Below, piece by piece: positions 35,541-45,284 of a stretch of 64,000 nucleotides of DNA. This DNA comes from Forficula auricularia (Eukaryota; Arthropoda; Insecta; Dermaptera; Forficulidae). The translations under genes and the position numbers were made by a program. Below the pieces are notes generated by a model. The model ran no database searches. It saw nothing but the letters and a program-made list of their open reading frames with translations, and had not been told where the DNA came from. Location of the stretch: NCBI GenBank assembly GCA_024734495.1, contig JALMQS010000817.1, positions 248,001-312,000 of the forward strand, in the 5' to 3' direction. Each line of letters opens with the position of its first letter. Positions within the stretch are counted from its first letter, which is position 1.

Positions 35541-35848
35541 CAGACGTTTCGTCAATTTATTATGACTGTTGGTCAGTGGTTAGAGTGTCAGGCCTCTGGC
35601 CTGAAATACGATGGTTCGAGACTGAGTCTCGGCAGATCAGATATTTGCAGTCGCCTCCTCTTGGAAAGCAATGGCAACCTACCAAGAGTATAATTGCCTA
35701 GTAACCTCTCTAAACTAGCCGTTCGGAACCGGCGTTAAAAAGTAGGTCCCGTATATCTGTGTAAAACAACTAAACATACACAATACAGGCTACGGGCACG
35801 TTAGGGAGACCTGATATGGCACTTAAAAGAAGATTATGACTTCCTCAG
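35541..35848 (-). ncRNA. hammerhead motif split by SINE insertion
   Basis: Minus strand: CUGAGGA (35842-35848), A, GUCA...UGAC stem II, then GAAACGUC|UGG with cleavage between 35544 and 35543. The SINE at 35568-35832 sits inside the stem II loop, between duplicated ATTATGACT. Removing one duplication and the SINE restores a loop of normal size. The upstream stem I strand no longer matches UGG. Confidence 0.6.
35568..35832 (+). mobile_element. tRNA-derived SINE family 3 with 9-bp TSD
   Basis: TSD ATTATGACT at 35559-35567 and 35833-35841. Head GGTCAGTGGTTAGAGTGTC (A box) and GGTTCGAGACTG (B box, near 35612). The body includes CTTGGAAAGCAATGGCAACC and the tail CACTTAAAAGAAG. Confidence 0.85.
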
Positions 35849-36132
35849 TAAAGATAAGAGTAAATAGATATTTTATTTAATATGGATTTACTATGAGTTA
35901 AGGATACTGGGTCACTTATTTCACATTACCTTGCACCAACACCACAATCTCTACTGATTACTTCCTCAGTAGTTAGAATGATAAAACCATGTTATCTCTG
36001 AATAAAAATGACGATAAATTTCAATTGTTAAAGAAAACAAAGAGAAACAAAGATTATTGGATAAAAAATACTTGGTAGGTTTCACATTAAGATATAAAAA
36101 ATAAAACGAATTTATTTTTGGAGAATCTTCAA

Positions 36133-36175
36133 TCTCGATATATATATTTCGGGTGACTAGCCCATCTTCAGGAGA
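36133..36175 (-). ncRNA. hammerhead ribozyme motif
   Basis: Minus strand CTGAAGA (36165-36171), U, GGG/CCC stem II with a 7-base loop, GAAA (36147-36150), palindromic AU stem III, site AUC with cleavage between 36137 and 36136. Stem I UCUC pairs GAGA. Confidence 0.8.
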
Positions 36176-36541
36176 AACAGAAAGTTAAGAAAAGTACAAT
36201 CATTGATTACATTCTTTGAATATTTGCAAATTTGTTTTGTGTGTAAATCCTCATTTCTCAGAAGTCCATTCAAAATTAAACAAAATAGACTTGCTACCTT
36301 TCTCCCTCCACTAATTTTAAATATTTACCCTTTTGTTATCTTAAAAATAGATTTTACCATTGACTTGTATTCAAATTCGAAATCCTCATTTCTCAGAAGG
36401 CCATTCAAAATTAAACAAAATAGATTTCCTACCTTTCTCCCTCCACTAATTTTAAATATTTACCCTTTTGTTATCTTAAAAATAAATTTTACCATTGACT
36501 TGTATTCAATTTCGACTTATCCAGGTCAGTTACTTTCTGTT

Positions 36542-36584
36542 TCTCCTGAAGATGGGTTAGTCACCCGAAATATATATATCGAGA
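36542..36584 (+). ncRNA. hammerhead ribozyme motif
   Basis: CTGAAGA (36546-36552), U, GGG (36554-36556) with CCC (36564-36566), GAAA (36567-36570), UAUAUAUAUC with cleavage after 36580. Stem I UCUC (36542-36545) pairs GAGA (36581-36584). Mirror of the motif at 36133. Confidence 0.8.
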
Positions 36585-36812
36585 TTAAAGATTCTCCAAA
36601 AATAAATTCGTTTTATTTTTTATATCTTAATGTGAAACCTACCAAGTATTTTTTATCCAATAATTTTAAAAAATGTTTCACCAAGTACCAACACCAAATT
36701 CCTTAAAAACTAATGAGAAACAAAGAGGTTGACCTCCGCCCGATGCAAACAAACACACACACATATATATCGAAATTATCTATCAGTATATATGTATATT
36801 ATTTATTTGTTT

Positions 36813-36852
36813 GAGACTATAGTTTCGAAGACTTGGTCTTCATCATCAGTCT
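36813..36852 (-). ncRNA. hammerhead ribozyme motif
   Basis: Minus strand CTGATGA (36843-36849), U, stem II GAAGAC/GUCUUC with CAA loop, GAAAC, UAUA, GUC with cleavage between 36815 and 36814. The core-proximal stem I is only GA/UC. Confidence 0.75.
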
Positions 36853-36967
36853 TTTTTAATTATAAATATTATTCATGGAGTCAATACCGTATGGATATTA
36901 TCCATATATTATCCAGTCAATATCAATACGGTATTGACTCCAAGAATAATATTTATAATTAAAAAAA

Positions 36968-37006
36968 GACTGATGATGAAGACCAAGTCTTCGAAACTAT
37001 AGTCTC
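36968..37006 (+). ncRNA. hammerhead ribozyme motif
   Basis: CTGATGA (36970-36976), U, GAAGAC (36978-36983), loop CAA, GUCUUC (36987-36992), GAAAC (36993-36997), UAUA, GUC with cleavage after 37004. Six perfect stem II pairs. Stem III ACUAUAGU is a perfect palindrome. Confidence 0.85.
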
Positions 37007-37208
37007 AAACAAATAAATAATATATATATACAGATATATAATTTCGAAATATATGTGTGTATATTTATTTGCATCAAGCAAAGGACAACCTCTTTGTTTC
37101 TCTTTGTGAATCAACAACTCTGCTACTCTCGGCAAAACAAAAACTTTTCAATATTTGTAATTAATTTGTTTATAAGTTTTTTCTAATTTTCCTGGTTTTG
37201 TCATTCTA

Positions 37209-37248
37209 GCCACTGAGGAATTCATAATAAATAAACGAAACGTCTGGC
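37209..37248 (+). ncRNA. hammerhead-like motif
   Basis: CTGAGGA (37213-37219), GAAAC (37237-37241), GUC with cleavage after 37244. Stem I GCCA (37209-37212) pairs UGGC (37245-37248). Stem II (AUUCAUAAUAAAUAAAC) is mutated relative to the GUCA...UGAC of the copy at 35.5 kb. Stem III ACGU has no loop. Confidence 0.6.
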
Positions 37249-37328
37249 CCATTTAATAATAAATTCAGTGTTTTTAATTTTATCCAATTCCCTACTATTC
37301 CTGTTATAAAATAAAAATATTTTGTTAC

Positions 37329-37394
37329 TTTTAAAATTACTGTCTGTCGATAAATCCTTCGATGGGCCCGTATATATAAGTGGCGGTGGATCGT
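37329..37394 (-). CDS. internal exon H of repeated-exon gene
   Basis: Acceptor TTATTTTTAG at the end of a (TTA)n tract; donor A|GTAACA. Length 66, phase 1-1. It encodes DPPPLIYTGPSKDLSTD then SNFK, entered by a split codon (A+AC, Thr). It shares the D-P start and N-F-K end with exons E and F. Only 95 bp of intron separates it from exon G, the shortest intron of the gene. Confidence 0.65.
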
Positions 37395-37489
37395 CTAAAA
37401 ATAATAATAATAATAAGTTCAAGTTTCGGTAGACCAATTATTATACAGAATGTCTTAAGTAATAAAATAAAAATTTAAAAAATACATAC

Positions 37490-37549
37490 TTTTATAATTA
37501 TTGTTATCTATCGTTTCGGCATTTACGGGTTGAAATATCATTGGTTCTA
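37490..37549 (-). CDS. internal exon G of repeated-exon gene
   Basis: Acceptor TTTTCTATAG, donor A|GTATGT (a strong donor). Length 60, phase 1-1. It encodes EPMIFQPVNAETIDNNNYK after a split Ile codon (A+TA). The E-P start and N-N-N-Y-K end follow the set's consensus. Polypyrimidine context TTTATTTTCTA matches exon J. Confidence 0.7.
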
Positions 37550-37629
37550 CTATAGAAAATAAAAAAATAAAGAGTGATTAATATATTAAAAAATAAATTA
37601 AATGAAAATTAGAATGATATAAAACAATT

Positions 37630-37880
37630 GAAAATGAAAGGTAGTTTTGGGAGAAATTGTTTAATTTGTAATTTTAAAAAGAGGAAATTAATGAGGTTGT
37701 CCTCTGCTTGATGTAAATAGTCAGTAATAGTTTGGAAGTGAAAGGGGTTTGCATCCAATCGAATACTCGTGGCCATAAGAGATAAAAATTTTAATTAAAT
37801 TACTGAAGATGAAGGTCGATTCATCGAAATTATAATCTCTAACAAATAAATTATATACATTTGGTTAAATTCAAATTGGA
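37630..37880 (+). mobile_element. degenerate HHR retroelement fragment
   Basis: Carries GAGGTTGTCCTCTGCTTGATG near 37691 and CTGAAGA at 37803-37809 with GAAA (37826-37829) and AUC|UC at 37835-37839. Stem II can pair as AUGAA/UUCAU, which would consume core bases, so activity is unlikely. Confidence 0.55.
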
Positions 37881-38045
37881 CCTTTGCCGGGCTTCGAGGC
37901 TTCTCCTCCTCCCCCCTCTGGAGGTGACGGGACGTTCTTGGTCACCCTTGACCTCAGTCGACTCTGATTTGTCATTGAGCGTACTCACTTTCTTACTTTT
38001 TTTCTTACTTGCTATCATTAATTACCCTTGCTTGATTTAACTACG

Positions 38046-38140
38046 ACAGTGGTTCCCAACCTGGGGGCAATCGCCCCCCAAGTGGGCGATTTGGGTTATC
38101 AGGGGGGGGGGCGATAAATAAGTGGGGGCGATGAGTATTC
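38046..38140. mobile_element. hAT-like terminal fragment
   Basis: Starts CAGTGGTTCCCAACCTGGGG, a common hAT terminus, followed by GGGGGCGAT repeats. A GGGGGCGAT piece near 39668 may be the other side, with the 38225 palindrome inside. Confidence 0.5.
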
Positions 38141-38224
38141 AAAGAGGGGAAAATTAAAATACACTCACGTGCAAAGAAATGGAATCCCTTCTCTTTCGAG
38201 TTGTTAAATTATTATTAATTGTTT

Positions 38225-39470
38225 GACACGGTTACTGAGTTGAAATTTCTTCGACCCTTTATGTTTTTGGGTGTGCTGAATCGGAATCTGAGGTTTGCTA
38301 ACAAAATTTCGTGGCGGACCATTGTCAAAAATGCGTAAAAAAATTTCATTTTTTGGCGGTTTTTTGCTTATAACTCGAAAACTATCAACCTTTCATAAAT
38401 AACCCTCCTATTCAAAATGAAAGTACATAAAATTTTCTACAAATTTCATTATTTAGGTTGTTTTTCTCCGACCAACAGTTCGGGCTCAAGCGCTAGTTGA
38501 AAATTGGAGTGTTTTTTTGTTTTCGCAAATCCCAAAAACTCGCACTTTTTCGATATATTCCCATTTTGACCATGAAAGAGCACGCTTTCTACAAAGACCA
38601 CTCTATACATTTTTAAACTAAATTACAAATCAAACAAAGTTACATAATTGGATAATGGTAACCCGTGACGCAATGCAAAAAATCGCATTTTTTCCTTCAT
38701 AAAATGAAAACCACTCATTCTAGAAACTTGATTCCCATCTCGTTCTCTAGGAAATTTTTTGATAAAACTCTTAAATTTAAAGATATCCAGGATTTTCCAT
38801 GACAAGATAATATGATCCGAATCCTCAAAAGTGTCATGGGAAATGCTAGACATCTATAAATCTAAGAGTTTTATCAAAAAAGTGGACCAAGGAAACGTTT
38901 AAGTCAACAAAATTTCCTAGAGAATTAGATGAGAATCAAGTTTCTAGGCTGAGTGGTTTTCATTTTATGAAGGAAAAACTGCGATTTTTTTGCAAAAAAT
39001 GTCAGTTTTTCAAAAGTTAATCCTCGGGCTACCATTATCCACTTATGATGAAACTTTATTTGAATTGTAGAAAATTTAATCTAGTTTAAAAATATATAGA
39101 GTGGTCTTTGGCGAAAACGTGCTCTTTCATAGTCAAAATGGGAAAAAATCGAAAAAAGTGCGAGTTTTTGGGATTTGCGGAAAAAAAAACACTTCAATTT
39201 TCAACTAGTGCTTGAGCCCGAACGTGGGAGAAAAAACCTAAATGATGAAATTTATAGGAAATTTTATGAACTTTCATTTTGAATAGGAAGATTATTTACA
39301 AAAAGTTGATAGTTTTCGAGTTATAAGCAAAAAACTGCCAAAAAATGAGATTTTTCACCTTTTTTGGCGTTTTTGACAATGTTTCGTCATGAAATTTTGT
39401 TAGCAAATATAAGATTGGGATTCAGCACACCAAAAAACATGAAGGGTCGAAGAAATTACAACTAGCCCAA
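38225..39470. repeat. ~1.25-kb palindromic (foldback) element, copy 2
   Basis: Inverted arms of about 600 bp (outer words CGACCCTTTATGTTTTTGGG and complement AACATGAAGGGTCG) centred near 38840. The inner 700 bp matches the 4585 element and the outer part is additional, so 4585 is a shorter derivative or this one is composite. No coding frame survives. Confidence 0.85.
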
Positions 39471-39539
39471 AACCTTCCGAGTAAAAACACAATTTAACTG
39501 GACTAAGATTTGTTTTAATAAAAAAAAATTCCCACTAAA

Positions 39540-40060
39540 TATTTTGCTTAGTGGATTGACCCCTCCATCCCCCCCCCCCCCCCCTGAAAATTTTCCAGCT
39601 CCTCACAAAACATTACTATTTACACTTTACTTCAAATTAAAATTAGGCATACAATGAAAATGAAAAGGGGGCGATAGGTGTTCGGATCTGACTCCTGTTA
39701 CTTTCCTGGACCATTCTCTCTCGACACCCGATCCTGCTTCTTATCTGTTTCTTTCTATCCTTACAAAAACCTTGCCACATACCACCTGCCTTTCTCCCAA
39801 AACCGACCTTGTGCTCTCTCTAAGCCTTTTCGGTACCATTGGCTTGAATAGAATCATTTATTATATTTATTTATCCCTTTATAATAATAAAGGCGAAGTG
39901 ATTTTATATGTGAAGTGTTCTCTATTGCGTTTTTTCACCTACTCCCGGTTTAATTACAATTCTACCCATTCTATCCGGCACAACCCCTATTACCTACAGT
40001 CCACTAACATCAACCCTTATAAATCCCCTTTTTTTATTTAATCAACATTGTTTTTTAAAA
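39540..40060. other. unassigned pyrimidine-rich DNA
   Basis: C run near 39571-39585, then a C/T-rich, less AT-biased stretch 39700-40040 that looks unique. An 89-codon frame at 39772-40041 has low complexity and no recognised domain. Confidence 0.3.
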
Positions 40061-40189
40061 AATTTGTATTTATTTTCTGTTACAATTAAATCAACGTAAC
40101 CAAGATAAGAAGAATTTTTTATTTATAGAAAATTCCTTCTGTCAAAAATTTATATCCTAGAACTGATCTCAACATACGTTTGGACGAAT

Positions 40190-40555
40190 TTTAATAATTC
40201 AGTACTTTTATTTTTATAAGTATTTATTTATATTTCTATGTTTATAATTTATTTGTTAGAGACTATACTTTCGATGAATAGACCTTCATTTTCAGAATTA
40301 TACGTGATTTAAACAAAATTTCAACCCTTCAAAAATGTAATTATAAAAATACAAATTTTAACAGCGACATATCTAACAAATTAGTTTGTTTTAAATGAAT
40401 AAATAAAATTAATTTTAGTATTTATTTTCGCAAAAACCGAACAGATCAGCCGTAATTCTGAAAATAAAGGTCGATTCATCGAAAGTATAGTCTCTAACAA
40501 ACAAATTATAAACATAGAAATATAAATAAATAAAAAAATTTTAAAAAAACAATGT
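40190..40555. mobile_element. degenerate head-to-head HHR retroelement
   Basis: Inverted arms (TATTTATATTTCTATGTTTATAATTTATTTG and complement, read as two shorter words). Both motifs read CUGAAAA...GAAAGUAUAGUC|UC: the conserved G8 of CUGANGA is A and stem III is broken, so both ribozymes appear dead. Confidence 0.65.
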
Positions 40556-40859
40556 ATATAATTTATTTGTTAGGGACAATAATTTCGATAAATTTTCCTT
40601 CATCTCAAGTTAATTTAATTAAAAATTTTTATCTCTTCTCTCTTATAGCCACTAGTATTCGATCTGATGCAAAGCTCTTTCACTTCCAAAACATTACTGA
40701 CTGGACCCCCAATCGCAGTGCCGGAAAAACAAGGGGCCCGGTCAGCCGGAGAAAAAAACATATTTCACCTCATTATGATTAAAATACGTTTTCCTAAACT
40801 TATTACTTTTAATAACAAAAAAAAAATTTATCTGTAAATGTAAAAAATAAAATAAAAAT

Positions 40860-40920
40860 TAGTAAAAAAGTATTTAAAAAAAAATGTCTTTAGGGGGGGG
40901 GGGGCGCAAAAATATATATA
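40860..40920. repeat. G-run repeat tail
   Basis: G run near 40897-40906 and CGCAAAAATATATATATCG, followed by GGGGCCCGAAGAACCC. A repeat terminus of unknown family. Confidence 0.4.
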
Positions 40921-41031
40921 TCGCCCGGGGCCCGAAGAACCCTACATCCGTCACTATTAAATCGTTAAAGATTAGGAACCTCCCTGATCTAATTTATTAA
41001 ATAATATGAATAAAAATAAACAATTCCATAC

Positions 41032-41094
41032 TTTTAAAATTGTCATTGTTCTTCGATACCGTAGGACTTGATGGAACGGAAGAAATTGGATCCT
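41032..41094 (-). CDS. internal exon F of repeated-exon gene
   Basis: Acceptor TTTCTACAG, donor A|GTATGG. Length 63, phase 1-1. It encodes DPISSVPSSPTVSKNNDNFK after a split Glu codon (G+AG). It is one of the clearest duplicates: exon E (DPISF...NNNFK) and exon C (...TVSMKNNNVK) align along its length, and the flanking intron bases are similar too. The Ser/Pro-rich character suggests a disordered, phosphorylatable linker (inference). Confidence 0.75.
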
Positions 41095-41124
41095 CTGTAG
41101 AAAAGAAAAAAATTCATTAGATAT

Positions 41125-41132
41125 TAGTAAAT

Positions 41133-41165
<33 letters not shown>
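41125..41165. repeat. poly-A tract
   Basis: A run of roughly 27 A beginning near 41136, just upstream (in the gene's sense) of exon F's acceptor region; likely a microsatellite or retroposon tail. Confidence 0.7.
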
Positions 41166-41169
<4 letters not shown>

Positions 41170-41550
41170 TAAACTAAATAGAAAGAAAAAATAAATCAAA
41201 TGAAAATATATATATTTTTTAATCTTTATCAAATTTCAAAATGGTGGCATTTTAATTTTTTTAATCATTAATTTCTCAAGTAAATATTAGTTTTATAAAA
41301 TTACGCTATTCAACAGTCTAATTTAAAATAAATATTATCAAAGCCCAATTTCGACCCCACCCCCCCCCCCCCTGCAGCTCGGAATCCATTTGAGATACAG
41401 ACCTGAGATTGCACAAATGTAATTATGTAATCCATATCGAGGAGAGTACCAAATTTCAATAATATAGCTTAAATAGATTTTGAGATATGGTCCTGAGAAA
41501 ATAGCTAATTTTGGCACTCACTCACTGACAGGTCATCAAAACCTCTAGGG

Positions 41551-42054
41551 CAGTGATTCTCAACCACTGTGCCGCGGAACTTTACTGTGCTGCGAAATTA
41601 TCGAAGTGTATCGCCACTGCTAGACAGTGGTCCTTCTCCAATTGAAAATTATTATTTTTTTTTACGTTTCTTTATCAATTGACATTACATTTAATCCAAA
41701 TATTTATTTTATAGAGAGGAATGTGGCATTGGATTTCCTTCAGTGACTTTTCAAAACCCTGAAGAAGGAGGGAATAGCCTCCGAAACGTTGGTTTTGAAT
41801 AAAAATAAAAAGATAGTATAAATTATCTTCTTTTTTTGGACTGCCTCATCAATATCCACTTAATTTATTTTATCATTTGAACTGAAAAAGTAGTAACATT
41901 TTACAAGATAAAGAATGTCCTATGACAATTTTATAGGTACATCAATCAATAAACCAAATAAAATTCTATTAATTTATTTTATTGTTAGTGTGCCAGTCAA
42001 ATTTTTAAATTATTAAAAGTGTGCCGTGACGAGAAAAAAGGTTGAGAATCACTG
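41551..42054. mobile_element. hAT-like non-autonomous element with 8-bp TSD
   Basis: A 504-bp element with ends CAGTGATTCTCAACC / GGTTGAGAATCACTG, flanked by CTCTAGGG (41543-41550) and GTCTAGGG (42055-42062). No transposase remains. A hammerhead motif (41751-41798) lies inside, within a shorter retroelement piece. Confidence 0.85.
41751..41798 (+). ncRNA. hammerhead ribozyme motif (strongest stem I)
   Basis: Stem I is eight perfect pairs: UCAAAACC (41751-41758) with GGUUUUGA (41791-41798). Core CTGAAGA (41759-41765), extra A, stem II GGAGG/CCUCC (41767-41771, 41778-41782), GAAAC (41783-41787), site GUU with cleavage after 41790. Stem III ACGU has no loop, so it should work only as a dimer. 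Confidence 0.8.
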
Positions 42055-42099
42055 GTCTAGGGTATTTCCAATCATTCCAGCATCATGAAATTTCGCCTG

Positions 42100-42340
42100 C
42101 TAGTAGAGTTTGGGACACAATCAAAGGAAAAATTCCAAACTTTCTATCTTTCAACCCCTTCAAAATGGGGGGGGTTAAAAATAAAAATTCAAGCAGGTTG
42201 GACCAAACTCAACCAAAATTTGTATACATATTCTGTGGGCCCCCTGAGGGCTAGAAATGAAAAACTAACCACTCAAAATGGGGAGGGGTTCAAAAATGAA
42301 AATTCTAGCCCTTTGGACCAACGGGCTTCTTCATAGCTTA
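42100..42340. repeat. composite-repeat units
   Basis: Two degenerate units containing CAACCAAAATTTGTATACAT and a G run, related to those at 7871. The frames at 42042-42336 are part of them. Confidence 0.6.
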
Positions 42341-42360
42341 CAAAAAGCAGAGAAATCCTA

Positions 42361-42575
42361 ACCAAAACATTCTGTGAAAAAACAGGTCAAGTTCGAAAAA
42401 GTAGTGAAATCTAGAAGGGTGTAGCCAAGTTAAATTCGCCAAGAATAATTAAGTTGTGAAAATAGTAGATCTCTAAACTTAATTATTCTTGGCGAATTTA
42501 ACTTGGCTACACTCTGGATTTCACTACTTTTTCGAACTTGGCCTGTATTTTCACAGAATGTTTTGGTTGGGATTA
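42361..42575. repeat. long near-perfect hairpin
   Basis: Arms of about 95 bp: AACCAAAACATTCTGTGAAA ... GAATAATTAAG and the complement CTTAATTATTCTTGGCG ... ACAGAATGTTTTGGTTG, separated by about 20 bp. Few mismatches, so young or constrained. Neither coding nor a recognised TE terminus. Confidence 0.85.
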
Positions 42576-42749
42576 TTATACCTCTTAGCCACATGATCCC
42601 CGAACTCAAGCTTAATACCTCATGTCTATATGAATTTGGAGATGCGAGATTCCGGTTTCGAACCCTTGTGTCTATAATAAAAAAATAATATAAAAAAATA
42701 TATATTTTCTTTGTTTTCTAATTTAATAAAATTCTAAGTATTTTAGTAT

Positions 42750-43490
42750 AAAACTAGTTGGCGTCGCAGCGACGACCGCCTTACGGCGGGCTTCGCCCCC
42801 TGGACCCCCTAACCCGCTCCCTAAACCCTCTACCCTCCTCCACCTCCAAACACTCTCCAAACAAAATTTGTTTGAGTTTGGTCCAACGGGCTAGAATTTT
42901 CATTTTTGACCCTCCACCCCATTTTGGATGGTTAGTTTTTGCATTTCTAGCCTTCTCGAGGCCCACAGAATATGTATACAAAATTATGGTTATTTTCAAA
43001 AATAAGCTGACGTGTTCTGATGTGGCCATCCATTTGACTTTACCATAGCTAACCTGCTCACTTACATTAATATTTAATAAAATTATTTATAATCATGTAG
43101 GGGAGGGGTGGTTAGTTTTTGCATTTTTAAACTCCTAGGCGCACACTGATTATGCATACAATATTTGGTTGGGTTTGGTAAATGGCCAAGATTTTCATTT
43201 TTTGACCCCCCTCCCCCCCCATTTCAGGGCGGTTAGTTTTTGCATTTTTTAGACTTCTGGGGACTCACTGATTATGTATACAAAATTTGGTTGAGTTTGG
43301 TAAATGGCCAAGATTTTCATTTTTGCCAAGATTTTCATTTTTGACCCCCCCCCCCCATTTTTGGGGGTTAGATTTTGCATTTTTAGACTTCTGTGGGTCC
43401 ACTGATTATGTATACAAAATTTGGTTGAGTTTGCTCAAACGACCTAGATTTTTAATTTGGTAACGCACAGACAGACTAACTAACTAACTA
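42750..43490. repeat. GC-rich composite repeat with direct units
   Basis: Starts GTTGGCGTCGCAGCGACG and CCTTACGGCGGGCTTCGCC, then several units with GATTATGTATACAAAATTTG and C runs (near 43205 and 43345), ending in ACTAACTAACTAACTAAC. Family of 7430. Confidence 0.75.
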
Positions 43491-43797
43491 ACTAACAACC
43501 AGACAGACTAAGAGACATTTTGACAAAACAATTATTATCTCGAAAAATATAATTTTTTCGATGTTCACTTATTGAACCTTTTTTGTAGAGCAAAATGCCA
43601 TGGTTTCGCTCAATTTTTTTAATCAAAATAGTTTCAACCGTTTTTGAGATATTTCGAAAAAAGAAAGAAAAAAAAACACTTTTTTCATGCACCATTACTA
43701 TACTTGACCATACCCCTGTGTGGTAAAGTAAAAAGAGAAAAAATTATTAATAATTTCCGGTTATTTAATACAGTGGGGGGACGGTCATACATATACC

Positions 43798-43954
43798 CGA
43801 GGGGTGAACCGCGACCTAATATCGTGTACATCTACTTCCCCCACTTCCACTTTAATTTCCAAGTAGAAGACAATAGATGACAATAGATTATCTAATGAAT
43901 TCCAAAGTAATTCCAAAGACGGTGTACACCTAATTCCAATCGGTTCACCCCTCG
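43798..43954. mobile_element. hAT-like MITE (copy 4)
   Basis: Ends CGAGGGGTGAACCGCGAC and CGGTTCACCCCTCG, flanked by CATATACC (43790-43797) and CATATATC (43955-43962). Confidence 0.85.
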
Positions 43955-44109
43955 CATATATCATGGTATATAAATAAACAGACACAGGCACAATGCCCTT
44001 TAAGTATAAAATGATAACTCGTTTACTCGGTTACAATATCAGTAAGAAATTGATAAATTGAAGTATTAACATCTTAGAATTATCCTCCATTCAAATTTTT
44101 TTAAATCTT

Positions 44110-44600
44110 TTTTACTTTACCATACAGGGTATGGTCAAGTATAGTAATCGTGCATGAAAAAAGTATTTTTTTTTCCTTCTTTTTTCGAAATATCTCAAAA
44201 ACCGGCTGAAACTATTTTGATTAAAAAAAATGAGCGAAACCATGGCATTTCGGTCTACAAAAAGCCCTAAAAAATTATATTTTTCGAGATAATAATTGTT
44301 TTGTCAAAATTTCTGTTAATTAGTTAACATGTCTGTTATTTAGTCTGTGCGTTACCAAATATTGCTCAAAAACTAGTGTGAATATCGAAACCAAATTTCA
44401 CACGTAGTTTTGGTCCATTGAGATAAGAGCTGATTAGATTTCGGTCCATATCAACCCAAAATTAGGGGGGGGGTTAAAAATTAAAAATCTAGGCCATTTG
44501 AGTAAACTCAACCAAATTATGTTTACATTATCAGTGGGCCCACAGTAATCTAAAAATGTAAAAACTAACCGCCTAAAATAGGGGGAGAGTAAGGTGACCA
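44110..44600. repeat. TACCATACAGGGTATGGTCA repeat and composite unit
   Basis: Opens with TTTACTTTACCATACAGG, shared in inverted orientation with 43690-43730, followed by the AAACCATGGCATTTCGG segment also at 23550. It ends in a composite-repeat unit with a G run. Confidence 0.6.
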
Positions 44601-44829
44601 GACGTCCCGATTTTTAACAATTTGTCCCGCGTCCCGCGACGTTATAAGAAAGTCGCGATTTTTGAAAATAATTCGCGCCGACAAATGGTTCACAATTAAA
44701 GTGTTGAGACTTTGAAAGCCATATTATGTGTAAAATATAATTTAAAAAATTCTTGCGATAAATTTCATAACGTTTTAAACAACGACAGCAATAATTTTTA
44801 AGGATTTAGGTGTCGGTTCTAGGTGAAAC

Positions 44830-45075
44830 ATTATAAGTAACTTATGAGGAGAATTTTCTAGGTTAGGTTTCACATAAAAGGAAATATTAAAACAAAAGTA
44901 TGTTTTTTGAGTTTGATTCACTCGATATATATTTCGGGCTATTATTTTTCATTTGAACTCCTGATGATGGACTAATAACCCGAAATATATATCGAGTGAA
45001 TCAAACTCAAAAAAACATACTTTTGTTTTAATATTCCTTTGTGAAACCTAACCTAGAAAATTCTCCTCATAAGTT
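44830..45075. mobile_element. head-to-head HHR retroelement, left ribozyme truncated
   Basis: Inverted arms (AAGTAACTTATGAGGAGAAT and complement). The left arm keeps GAAA, stem III and the cleavage region but lost CTGATGA; the right arm is intact (44957-44997). Flanked by AACGACAGCAAT on both sides (near 44782 and 45080), a candidate 12-bp duplication. Confidence 0.75.
44957..44997 (+). ncRNA. hammerhead ribozyme motif
   Basis: Stem I ACUC (44957-44960) pairs GAGU (44994-44997). Core CTGATGA (44961-44967), U, GG/CC stem II, GAAA (44982-44985), UAUAUAUC with cleavage after 44993. The short stem II is its weakest part. Confidence 0.75.
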
Positions 45076-45284
45076 ACTTAACGACAGCAATCTAATCTAC
45101 TAAAAAAATTCACTCAAATGATAAATATGCGAAAGAATAAAGAGTTTTTAAAGTTTATAATACTATATTTATTATATACTAGTATTATAATACTATATTT
45201 ATTATATACTAGTATGTAAAAAAAATAAATAAATTACAATACAATTTTTGGGTTCTATAATAATACATTTTTATTTCTCTCGAC

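Larger units (their letters stand above)
36053..36714. mobile_element. complete head-to-head hammerhead retroelement
   Basis: Flanked by an 11-bp duplication GAGAAACAAAG (36042-36052, 36715-36725). Both arms start with ATTATTGGATAAAAAATACTT or its complement and contain a hammerhead (36133-36175 minus, 36542-36584 plus). A ~134-bp direct duplication (from about 36248 and 36383) lies in the spacer; it creates the 167-codon frame at 36203-36706, which is an artefact. Confidence 0.85.
36726..37110. mobile_element. head-to-head hammerhead retroelement (second family)
   Basis: Inverted arms: GAGGTTGACCTC...CGATGCAAAC on the left and TTTGCATCAAGCAAAGGACAACCTC on the right, centred near 36910 (ATTATCCATATATTATCC). 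Hammerheads at 36813-36852 (minus) and 36968-37006 (plus). The 36053 element inserted at its left edge. Confidence 0.8.

Noticed and set aside
36203..36706. 167-codon frame on the plus strand
   Set aside because: It lies entirely within a head-to-head ribozyme element; the frame contains a 134-bp duplication and an AT-rich arm, with no domain.
40261..40500. Active hammerhead pair
   Set aside because: Both copies read CUGAAAA instead of CUGANGA and have a mismatched stem III.
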